This document shows, one piece after another, positions 54,558 to 61,973 of a stretch of 64,000 nucleotides of DNA (positions within the stretch are counted from its first letter, which is position 1; each line of letters opens with the position of its first letter). This DNA is from Desulfoluna sp. Lineage in GTDB: Bacteria; Desulfobacterota; Desulfobacteria; Desulfobacterales; Desulfolunaceae. Where the stretch lies: contig NZ_JAQYWB010000002.1 of the NCBI RefSeq assembly GCF_030145185.1, forward strand, positions 62,001 through 126,000, in the 5' to 3' direction. The position numbers and the translations under genes are program-made. The notes beneath the pieces were generated by a model, which did not search any database, was not told the origin of the DNA, and was given only the letters and a program-made list of their open reading frames with translations.

Positions 54558-55198
54558 TACCCCAGCGATTCTCCCACGACCAAAACGGTCACCTCGGTGA
54601 GCATGGGTTTGCGGTGAAGAATGGTGGTGATATTGCAAATTCGCATGGGCGCGTTGCAGTCAGAGCAGACACCGGTGATGGCGCAAGGGGTGTCCACGCC
54701 CAGGCTTTTGGCGCGCAAGGGGCCGGCCACCTCCCGGATACGACGCAGGGCGGCGTGAAGGTCCGAGGCGACTTTGTTGTAGCCGGCCACCACCACCACG
54801 CGGGACGGACCGAAGCCCATGGCGCTGGTGCGGTTCCCGATGCCATCCATGTTGACGATCTCTCCGGTCTCACTCAGGGCGTTGGCGCTGGTAAAAAAAA
54901 GGTCGCAGCCCTGCTGGCCCTTTCGAATGGCCAGGGTCTCGTCGTAGGTGAGGCCGGGGCGATGATGGTCAAAGAGCTCTTTGCCCATCTCCTCGGCCAG
55001 GGTGTGAAGGCCCAGGGAGCGAACGGTATCAGACCCGCCAAAGCCCACGGTGGTGGCTTCCTCCAAAAAGGGCCTCACCCGCTCCGCCACCTCCTCTGCG
55101 GTCTCCAGATAATGGGCATCAAAACGGTGTTTGGACAGACGGTCCACGCAGCGTTGGGCCCGCTGCGCAAGAAGCCATGTTTTTTCATCTCCGGTCAT
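54554..55198 (-). CDS. LUD domain protein (LutC/YkgG-like)
   Basis: The product has 214 residues. TVGFGGSDTVRSLGL, LFFTSANALSETGEIVN and VVVVAGYNKVASDL are typical of the LUD (DUF162) family, whose members LutB and LutC serve L-lactate oxidation. A CSDCNAPMRIC segment near the end could bind a metal or cluster. No lutA or lutB is adjacent, so a lactate role is not established. It lies downstream of trmH on the same strand, 36 bases apart. Confidence 0.88.
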   Translation of the reverse strand: MTGDEKTWLLAQRAQRCVDRLSKHRFDAHYLETAEEVAERVRPFLEEATTVGFGGSDTVRSLGLHTLAEEMGKELFDHHRPGLTYDETLAIRKGQQGCDLFFTSANALSETGEIVNMDGIGNRTSAMGFGPSRVVVVAGYNKVASDLHAALRRIREVAGPLRAKSLGVDTPCAITGVCSDCNAPMRICNITTILHRKPMLTEVTVLVVGESLGY

Positions 55199-55234
55199 CT
55201 GTGTCTCCTTTCGTTAAAAGTCTCGGATGCAGAG

Positions 55235-55921
55235 TCAGGGAAGCTTCCCTGCCCCTTTTTGCTCCTCGAGGACCAGGAAGCCCTCGTCATTGATGGGGGG
55301 ATAGGGTTTCCCCTGTTTTTGATAATACGGCACCAGCCGGGGATACCCCCACTCGAACAAAAGGGCCTGATAGGTCGCATCGTCCATGGAGCGCTCGTCG
55401 TACATCCCTTTTTCCAGGCGCTGTCTCTGGGCTTCGTAGAGGATCAGGGCGGTCGCCACGGAGACGTTAAGAGACTGAACCATCCCCAGCATCGGCACGA
55501 TCATAGACCCATCGGCCTTGGCGACCGCCTCCTCGGTGATCCCGTCGAGCTCCGCGCCCACCACGATGGCCGTGGGCAGCGTAAAGTCCACCGCGCGAAA
55601 ATCTACGGCCCCTTCGTCAAAGTGGGCACAGAGGATACGAAGCCCCTGGCTCCTCAGGTGGGCATAGGCCTCGTCCACGCTGCCGTGACGCTTGACCCCC
55701 ACCCATTTCTTGCTCCCGCTGGCCGTATGCGACCTTAAAACCACCTCCTGCTTCGCGCTGATGGCATGGGTCTCAAAGACCCCCACCGCATCGCAGCTTC
55801 GGGCCACCGCCGCCAGGTTATGCGGCTTATGCACATTCTCCATCACCACGGTCAGATCCATCTGCCGGCTCTTGAGGATGGCCTTCAATTTTTCAAAACG
55901 TTCAGGTGTCATACACGTCAT
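55235..55921 (-). CDS. trmH: TrmH, tRNA (guanosine-2'-O)-methyltransferase
   Basis: The product has 228 residues. The SPOUT knot motifs are clear: MENVHKPHNLAAVARSCD (motif 1), VVGAELDGITEEAV (motif 2) and MVPMLGMVQSLNVSVA-like SIIVPM...QSLNVS (motif 3). It methylates the 2'-OH of G18 in the tRNA D loop using SAM. It probably shares its mRNA with the LUD gene. Confidence 0.93.
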   Translation of the reverse strand: MTCMTPERFEKLKAILKSRQMDLTVVMENVHKPHNLAAVARSCDAVGVFETHAISAKQEVVLRSHTASGSKKWVGVKRHGSVDEAYAHLRSQGLRILCAHFDEGAVDFRAVDFTLPTAIVVGAELDGITEEAVAKADGSMIVPMLGMVQSLNVSVATALILYEAQRQRLEKGMYDERSMDDATYQALLFEWGYPRLVPYYQKQGKPYPPINDEGFLVLEEQKGAGKLP

Positions 55922-56043
55922 TCCATTTCTCTAATATTCTGCCGCACGAAGCCATGGCTGAGTGGCCGGTGTCTATTTTCTTCCAAACCATGCCACATCC
56001 TCAAGAATAATTCACGACGATTTGGCGCCTGCAGAAGGGGGCT

Positions 56044-59000
56044 TCACAAGGGAGGCCTGTCGGGTCTCTGATACGCCGGAGGGAGACTTTTAAACAGCTT
56101 GATCTTCCCGGAGCCCCCGGCCTGGGCATGGGCCAGATCGGCCACGGGGAGCCCCACCGACTGAACGGAAAACAGATTGGCTCCCTCCTGGCGATAAAGG
56201 GTCCGCCTCCAGGGTTCGTAATACGGAGAGACCGCGAGGCTGCCGCCGTAAAACCCGGTGTTGCAGATGACCACGTTGCAGTAGAGGGTCTTGGAGAGGG
56301 CGTCGGCCAAATGGTAAAAGGAGTCAATGTCCCGGTTGTAAGCCAGAACAAAGAGATGGTGAATCTGCCCCCGATAGATGGCGTAACGTTCCACATCCAT
56401 AAAATCGTAGCAGATGCAGACCCCGATCCGGCCGTACCCCCCGGCATCGATGATCCAGACCGCAGGATCCGGCACAAAGGTGTTCCCACTCCTTACAATC
56501 CCGCTCTCCTCGGGCGGGGCCATGAAACTCTTGCCAAACCAGAAGGTGCTGCATCGTCCGGACTCACGGGGATTTAGCCAATGCCGCGGGACGGTCACCA
56601 CGGCCCGATTGCGAACTCGCTTGGTCTCGGGGTTCACCAGGTAGTCCACCCCGGTGACCACCGCCACCCCGCTTCGAATGGAGAGGCGCTTGAGGCTCTC
56701 CAGCCGATGCACCGGCAGGGCCAGCTCCGGCATGACGATAAACGAAGGGATGGGGCCTGCCTGGGTGAGAATTCGAAACCCCTCCCGAATCTGGTGCCAG
56801 GCACGGTCGCCCTCGGCCCGACTCATGCGGGGCGTCTCCTTCCAGGCGGCCCGGGCGTCGGTGGTGGTCTGAATAAACCCGACCCGCAGCAGGGGTCGAT
56901 AGGCCCCCTGCTGGAGGTCCCTGGCGGCGGTGGCGTGGTGGACCATGGAGACGGGAATCAGCTGTCTCAGGTGCCGGGTCCGTCCACCGGATTGATGACG
57001 TTCCAGGGTCTGCATCGCCGCCTCCACCTGACGGTGAAAGACGGCAAGATCACCGCAGACAGGAGGATCAAGCAGGGTGTCATCCCCGTCCACATCGCCT
57101 CCCTGCCGCCGAATAATCAGGGTTTCCAATTGGCGCGGCTCCAGGACCCCCAGAAGAAGCCGCCGGGTGTCAGACGAGATAGACAGGGACTCAATCAGGC
57201 CGTGGATGGGCACATCCGTCAGGTGGCCAAAGGGATGCGCGAGGTACCCGGGAAGGTCGAAACAGCGCCGGAGGGTTCCCAGCAGAATCAAGGCCAGACT
57301 GCGTGTGGCGGCCCACACCAGCTGCCGCTCACCCAAGGCCTCTACCGGGGGAATCACCCCGCCCCCTGCCCCCTCCGGGGAAAGACGCGGGAGTGCCTCG
57401 GTGACCTGTCGGCGCCAGGATTCCCAGGAAGAGACGTGACCCCCATCTCCCCCCCAGCACCTGGGAATAAAAACCTCCTCGGGCTGGAGACACCGCGCCC
57501 CGTCTTTCATCAGGTGATGGCAGGCCTGACGGGCGACAAACAAGGCGGTCCACTCCGAGGCCCTGGGATCAAAGAGCTCTGCCGAATCCGGCGTCAAAGC
57601 CGTCACCCACTCATTTAAAGGCGTCTCATCCGGCCTCGGCCCGCTTCCGGCCGCCGCAACCCGCTGGGGCCTCCGCGTGTCGAGACGCTGCTGTTCCATA
57701 TAAAAACGAAACGCCGAGACGCCCTTCGGGTCCATGTCTCGGGGCAGCGCCTCCAGTCCCCTCAAGGAAAACCCTCTCTCATCAAAAATCTCCCGGGCGG
57801 CCCCTAAGGCCTCACCGAGCGCCCTCAGTGCGGACGCCACCAGGGGAGACCCCTCCACCCTCAGCGCCAGCCCCTCACGAGCCAAGGCTTCCAGGAAGAC
57901 GCGCGCCCCCTCCCTCTCGCCGTCAAGTCGCCGGACATCGAGGCATATCCGCATGCAGGTGCCCGCCTCCCGTGCCATCCGCCCCAGAAGAAGGGCCGCA
58001 AGGTAAGGCCCATCCTCTCTGTCAAGGGGGAGGCGATCCAGGAGCGGGGCCAGGGTGCTGAAGCCGCTGCGGCGCATGTGGCCGAGGGCTCGACTCCAGA
58101 GCGCAGGAACCTCGGGATAGCGCTCCGCCGCCTCCAGAAGCACCAGAAGGCTGCGCTGTCTCTGACGCACCGAAATCATGCGCTGCTGGTAGAGACGGCT
58201 GGTCACCTCGTCATCGGTGCTGCCGTCGGCGCTCCGTTCCAGGGAACAGACCACCGAATGATCCGGTTCCGAGGCATCGGCCGCCCTGCGCGAGAGAAGG
58301 GCCGAAGCGAAATCGATACGCAATCGCTCCGAAATCCCCGTGCCGGCAAACGGGTCCAGAAGCAGAGACTCCAAGCGTGCGATGTGGTCCCGTTTGCCCC
58401 GACGATCCAAAAGGGTGTAGTCGGCGCTGTGGATGGAGGCCATGGCCTCCACGGGGCGTGTCACCTCAGGAAGAGGGTTGATGGCATCCAACCGCACCCC
58501 GTGATCCGAAGCCGTCCCCGAGGGCCACATCCCTTTAGGCAAGAGGGTGGCCCGGTGAATGCCCCCGAGACCCTTTGCCTGCAACAGGGCCTCATAGGTA
58601 TCGATCCAGCCGGACAGACGCTCTGGGTCGCGTGCGATGATCACGTGCTCCGTGTCATGTCGAAAGTGAGCCACGGCTCCGGTCATGCCCTCGGCGTCAA
58701 AGGCCGCCATCACCGCACGATCCACCGGGAGCATGGCCACATTCAAGAGAAAGCCCGACACGGACAGCTCCGCCGGCAGAGGATTCGGCCCCTCTCCCTG
58801 GCCCTCCCAGGTAAAATCGAGCATATCACCCAAAGCACCCACCGCCTCCGTGCCGATGGAGGAGGAGACCGATTGAACCCCCCGACGGGCCGCGGCCGCG
58901 CCATCCACCCCGGTGGTATCCAGGGTGAAGCTGGCCCAGTAAAGCTGTCGAACCGGGCCACCACCCTTCGGGCCGGAGAGATACGGTGTGGATTCGGGCA

Positions 59001-59544
59001 GAAGAATCCGCCCCTCATCCCCCCTGAAAAAGCCGGGAATCCCCAGCTCACTCTGCAAACCGGTCATGGCTCGGGTCGCCTGAAGAATATGACGCCGATA
59101 GGCGGGCCAGACCCGGGTGGGATGGCGGTAGAGACGGGCAGAGGTCCTGCGGTGCCACCCCTGACGATACCGGGCCATGCCACCGCTGCGATCAATCCAC
59201 TCCGACCGGTGAAGCCGGCTGCCATAGCTCCACAAGGGCATGACGGCCTCCACGGCGGACCCCAGGGCCTGGACCAGGGCGATCCAGAGAACCTGATCGG
59301 ACAAATCCAGGCAAAACCCCACCTCTTTCGGCGTCCGAACCGGCACCAGGGGACGGGGTGAAAAATCACCGGCGGTGAGGCGTCCCTTCAACTCCGCAAC
59401 CAGGGCCGGGGCGTCTACTGCCCGCCTCACCATGGCCCCAATATCCACCCACTCCCCATGCCACATCTCATGGCGAACGAACGTTTGAAACGCCCAGTAG
59501 AGATTTTCCGTATACCCGGCTCTCTCAAGAAACCTCTGATCCAT
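56044..59544 (-). CDS. Reverse transcriptase-nitrilase fusion, DRT type 1-like anti-phage protein
   Basis: The product has 1166 residues from the ATG at 59544; the ribosome-binding region is AAAAAG followed by nine Gs. Residues about 60-340 are an RT palm: motif A YWASFTLDTTGVD (Asp209), motif B LPAELSVSGFLLNVAMLPVD (256-275), and a YxDD position that reads FRHD (294-297), so the first Asp is His. Residues ~345-890 are of unknown fold. The C terminus (about 896-1150) is a nitrilase with Glu940 (MPELALP), Lys1005 (FGKSF) and Cys1045 (CICYDFMD). RT-nitrilase fusions are known as defence-associated RTs type 1. It lies alone between trmH and a small acidic gene. Confidence 0.88.
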   Translation of the reverse strand: MDQRFLERAGYTENLYWAFQTFVRHEMWHGEWVDIGAMVRRAVDAPALVAELKGRLTAGDFSPRPLVPVRTPKEVGFCLDLSDQVLWIALVQALGSAVEAVMPLWSYGSRLHRSEWIDRSGGMARYRQGWHRRTSARLYRHPTRVWPAYRRHILQATRAMTGLQSELGIPGFFRGDEGRILLPESTPYLSGPKGGGPVRQLYWASFTLDTTGVDGAAAARRGVQSVSSSIGTEAVGALGDMLDFTWEGQGEGPNPLPAELSVSGFLLNVAMLPVDRAVMAAFDAEGMTGAVAHFRHDTEHVIIARDPERLSGWIDTYEALLQAKGLGGIHRATLLPKGMWPSGTASDHGVRLDAINPLPEVTRPVEAMASIHSADYTLLDRRGKRDHIARLESLLLDPFAGTGISERLRIDFASALLSRRAADASEPDHSVVCSLERSADGSTDDEVTSRLYQQRMISVRQRQRSLLVLLEAAERYPEVPALWSRALGHMRRSGFSTLAPLLDRLPLDREDGPYLAALLLGRMAREAGTCMRICLDVRRLDGEREGARVFLEALAREGLALRVEGSPLVASALRALGEALGAAREIFDERGFSLRGLEALPRDMDPKGVSAFRFYMEQQRLDTRRPQRVAAAGSGPRPDETPLNEWVTALTPDSAELFDPRASEWTALFVARQACHHLMKDGARCLQPEEVFIPRCWGGDGGHVSSWESWRRQVTEALPRLSPEGAGGGVIPPVEALGERQLVWAATRSLALILLGTLRRCFDLPGYLAHPFGHLTDVPIHGLIESLSISSDTRRLLLGVLEPRQLETLIIRRQGGDVDGDDTLLDPPVCGDLAVFHRQVEAAMQTLERHQSGGRTRHLRQLIPVSMVHHATAARDLQQGAYRPLLRVGFIQTTTDARAAWKETPRMSRAEGDRAWHQIREGFRILTQAGPIPSFIVMPELALPVHRLESLKRLSIRSGVAVVTGVDYLVNPETKRVRNRAVVTVPRHWLNPRESGRCSTFWFGKSFMAPPEESGIVRSGNTFVPDPAVWIIDAGGYGRIGVCICYDFMDVERYAIYRGQIHHLFVLAYNRDIDSFYHLADALSKTLYCNVVICNTGFYGGSLAVSPYYEPWRRTLYRQEGANLFSVQSVGLPVADLAHAQAGGSGKIKLFKSLPPAYQRPDRPPL

Positions 59545-59865
59545 ACCCCCCCCCTTTTTCAAGACTCCAGACAGGATGGTCCTTAACTTCCGACTGGTTA
59601 TCCCTATACACCCAAAATCCCGAGACCTCAACGGGCCAATGGGTTCCCCCTGTGAGGTAAACCGAAACACCGAAAGGGACTCACGAGGTCAACACCCTTG
59701 TTTTACAGAGCATAACAGCCTTGTCATCTCAACGAAAATCATGCCTCATCTTGACACCACGGCAACCCATCTCTTATACTCCCCCTTTGCAATCAGAGAA
59801 CTCACCGACCGCCCTGCCTGCCCGTCCTAAGGCGTCGGCCACTTACCTTATAAAGGAGCCACACC
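59545..59865. other. Divergent promoter region between RT-nitrilase and small acidic gene
   Basis: Holds a good plus-strand promoter (59751-59780). For the RT-nitrilase gene a minus-strand TTGACC (59689-59694) has only a poor -10. A nine-C run (plus strand, 59546-59554) directly precedes the RT start codon. A non-coding RNA cannot be excluded but no clear fold was seen. Confidence 0.45.
59751..59780 (+). promoter_or_regulatory. Promoter of the small acidic gene
   Basis: TTGACA (59751-59756) and TATACT (59775-59780) with an 18-base spacer, about 85 bases before the ATG at 59866. One of the best sigma-70 matches in the window. Confidence 0.7.
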
Positions 59866-60285
59866 ATGACCCATCCCACCATTTTAAATGCCGTTAACGC
59901 CTTCACCGAGAGTTGGACCGAGACGGAAACACGCATGAAGGAAGCCTTTCTAAACCTCAAAGACTACCTCGAAACAAAAGAGGGGGTCACCCTGGATTTC
60001 AACAGTCGCCCCGGCGTCAGCTACTCCCTCAGGGCCTGCCACGCCGCCCAGACGGAGAGGGATCTCTTTGTCATGATGGACGTCATCGACGACGACCCGG
60101 CCGAACGCTGGCTCTCTGTCTGCTTTTACGGAGACATGATCACCGACCCCGAGGAAGAAGGCGACCTGATCCCCGAAGGCCTGAAAGGAAGTGACGGCTA
60201 CTGCTTTGATATGGATGATTATGACGAAGAGAAGGTGGCCTACCTGAAAGCCCGTTTTGATGAGGCCTGCACAAACGCCTCCTGA
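59866..60285 (+). CDS. Small acidic protein of unknown function
   Basis: The product has 139 residues and I do not recognise a family. It is strongly acidic (DVIDDDPAERW, DPEEEGDL, DMDDYDEEKV) and has no signal peptide or membrane helix. A helical start (about 8-40) is followed by a mixed part with GVSYSLRACHAAQTE and LSVCFYGDMI. The ATG has AAAGGAG 7 bases upstream, a near-consensus promoter and a terminator, so it is a genuine, probably well-expressed gene. It diverges from the RT-nitrilase gene; a link to defence is only a positional guess. Confidence 0.72.
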   Translation: MTHPTILNAVNAFTESWTETETRMKEAFLNLKDYLETKEGVTLDFNSRPGVSYSLRACHAAQTERDLFVMMDVIDDDPAERWLSVCFYGDMITDPEEEGDLIPEGLKGSDGYCFDMDDYDEEKVAYLKARFDEACTNAS

Positions 60286-60337
60286 AGAAGACCGGCACCC
60301 ACGCCACCCGAGCCCCTGCCCGGGGGGAGAAAAAAAA

Positions 60338-60377
60338 CAGGCGAGGAGCACTCGCGTGCCACCTCGCCTGGTTTTTT
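60338..60377. terminator. Terminator between acidic gene and yhbY
   Basis: CAGGCGAGG pairs with CCTCGCCTG and is followed by T6 on the plus strand. On the minus strand an A/T-rich run also follows, so it may serve both convergent genes. Confidence 0.85.
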
Positions 60378-60456
60378 GTATACATAAAAGCTTCAAAAAA
60401 ACACGATCACATGAACTTGGAACACCGCTCCACTCTCACGTCATACCGCGCTATTT

Positions 60457-60783
60457 TCACGCAAGATCCTGGCGTGTCTTGGGAACGGTAATCTGCCGTT
60501 TCTTTGAATCTTTCTGGGGACGATAAAAAATGGCCACGTGGCCGATGATACCCGCCAGACAGCTGTCCGTCCGGCTCTCAAGCTCTTCCGAGAGGGTCTG
60601 CTTGGCCTCTTTTTCCTTAAAGTCTAAGAATTTCACCTTGATCAATTCATGGGTGTCAAGGGCCTCCTCCATGGAGAGAATCAAAGCGTCTGTCACCCCT
60701 TTTTGCCCCACAAAAACAACCGGCTTAAACCCGTGGGCCAACCCCCGTAAATATTTTCTCTGAAATCCCTGCAGCTCTTTCAC
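60457..60783 (-). CDS. yhbY: YhbY family RNA-binding protein
   Basis: The product has 108 residues from the GTG at 60783 (GGGAGAGAAG upstream); an in-frame ATG at 60939 adds a low-complexity extension not seen in the family. A CRS1-YhbY (KH-like) domain is visible: GFQRKYLRGLAHGFKPVVFV, VGQKGVTDALILSM and IGHVAIFYRP, with the GxxG-type loop. YhbY proteins associate with pre-50S ribosomal particles. Monocistronic, convergent with the acidic gene. Confidence 0.9.
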   Translation of the reverse strand: MKELQGFQRKYLRGLAHGFKPVVFVGQKGVTDALILSMEEALDTHELIKVKFLDFKEKEAKQTLSEELESRTDSCLAGIIGHVAIFYRPQKDSKKRQITVPKTRQDLA

Positions 60784-61018
60784 GTCACTTCTCTCCCAGG
60801 CCTGCACTGCGGCCTCATCGCTTCGACGCCTTGACGGCACCGTCAAGCATGGTGGTATCGCTTCATTGTGTTTCACGGATGCCCCAAACGGGGCACTGCC
60901 GCAGACCATTCTGCGGCCCCTGTCTCGAAGGGTTGCCATCCATGGCGACCTTCCAAGACCTGCATCATACCTTCACGTCACGTCCAAGGCAAGTCCGTAG
61001 CCTTCCTGTCAATTCTCC

Positions 61019-61047
61019 TTGATAAGTCACATTTCGTCTGGTATACT
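61019..61047 (+). promoter_or_regulatory. Promoter upstream of the TetR regulator
   Basis: TTGATA (61019-61024) and TATACT (61042-61047) have a 17-base spacer. The expected start point is near 61054, just before the palindrome. Confidence 0.7.
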
Positions 61048-61069
61048 GGTGTTAACTTTACGGTATCTC

Positions 61070-61087
61070 GTTTCCATACATGGAAAC
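61070..61087. promoter_or_regulatory. Palindromic operator candidate for the TetR regulator
   Basis: GTTTCCATACATGGAAAC is a perfect 8-base inverted repeat with a 2-base centre, lying about 16-33 bases after the predicted start point. Position and symmetry fit an autorepressor site for the TetR protein encoded downstream. Confidence 0.6.
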
Positions 61088-61281
61088 AGTTACAGCTAAG
61101 CTCGACCCTTCCACACTGCGATAACTATCACTAGAGGTTTAATCAAAGCCCCTTCCATACAGGCTGGTTCAATCCGTCACAATTCGGAGTCGTAACTTCC
61201 ACATACAATCTTTGCGCGCGATGGACGGACCTCTTGTATGCGATCAATAGGCGCATAACGTAACAATCAGGATTCTTGGAC

Positions 61282-61899
61282 ATGATGGACAATAAATCAA
61301 AGTTTCTCAAGCTGAAAGAGGGTGAACGCGAGGCTCGAAGAGAGATTCTCATCGAAGCCACTCTGGAACTTTTCGGCAAGAAACCCTTCGATGAAATCGG
61401 CGTCAGAGACATTGCTGCCGCTGTCGGCGTATCTCCCGCATCGATGTACCGGTATTTCCCCAGTAGAGAAGATCTCTTTGTAGAGGCCTTCATCAAAGAC
61501 CTCCGGGAAATGGAAAAATGGCTCGGCAATCTTTTGGATGCTAACGAGGAGCTCTCTCTGGAAGACTTTTCAGACTCGCTGATCCGATACCTGATTGACA
61601 GCGAGCCCACCTTTCAGATGATGAGCTACCTGATGATCAAGGGGTCCATGACCCCGGACCTGCTGCGCAAATACAACGGCGTTCAGCGGGCCATGCTCAA
61701 CAAATTTGAGCAGGTGCTCAAGCGCAACGGCATCGAATGCTCAGACCGCATCCACGCCCACGCTTTCTACGCCTCTCTCAACGGCATTCTGATGACCTTC
61801 CGAAACTACCCTGGCCGTACCCGCGAGGAGATCGAAAAGCACATCAACCGCCTCTCATCCCTCCTGTGCAAAATGCTTCGCGCCAGCACCGAATCATAG
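61282..61899 (+). CDS. TetR-family transcriptional regulator
   Basis: The product has 205 residues from the ATG at 61282 (CAGGA upstream; an ATG at 61285 is equally possible). The N-terminal helix-turn-helix (about 15-65: REILIEATLELFGKKPFDEI, VRDIAAAVGVSPASMYRYFP) is complete. The ligand-binding half (about 80-200) is helical and too divergent to predict a ligand. A palindromic operator candidate lies in its own leader. No transporter or enzyme gene follows in the same direction, so targets beyond itself are unknown. Confidence 0.9.
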   Translation: MMDNKSKFLKLKEGEREARREILIEATLELFGKKPFDEIGVRDIAAAVGVSPASMYRYFPSREDLFVEAFIKDLREMEKWLGNLLDANEELSLEDFSDSLIRYLIDSEPTFQMMSYLMIKGSMTPDLLRKYNGVQRAMLNKFEQVLKRNGIECSDRIHAHAFYASLNGILMTFRNYPGRTREEIEKHINRLSSLLCKMLRASTES

Positions 61900-61937
61900 C
61901 CCTACCCCCCCCCTTGCGGAACATCCGCCGAAAATGC

Positions 61938-61968
61938 AGCAGGCCGAAAGGCCTGCTTTTTTGTTTTT
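61938..61968 (+). terminator. Terminator after the TetR gene
   Basis: AGCAGGCC-GAAA-GGCCTGCT forms a tight hairpin with a GAAA loop and is followed by a long T-rich stretch. Confidence 0.92.
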
Positions 61969-61973
61969 AAGCC

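Larger units (their letters stand above)
60784..61281. other. Non-coding region upstream of the TetR gene
   Basis: No gene is supported. The region carries the TetR promoter and palindrome near 61019-61087. The stretch 60800-61010 shows nothing recognisable. The leader from the promoter to the ATG at 61282 is about 230 bases, long enough for further control. Confidence 0.4.

Noticed and set aside
58078-59361. 427-codon plus-strand open frame
   Set aside because: Antisense to the RT-nitrilase gene, without domains or start signals.
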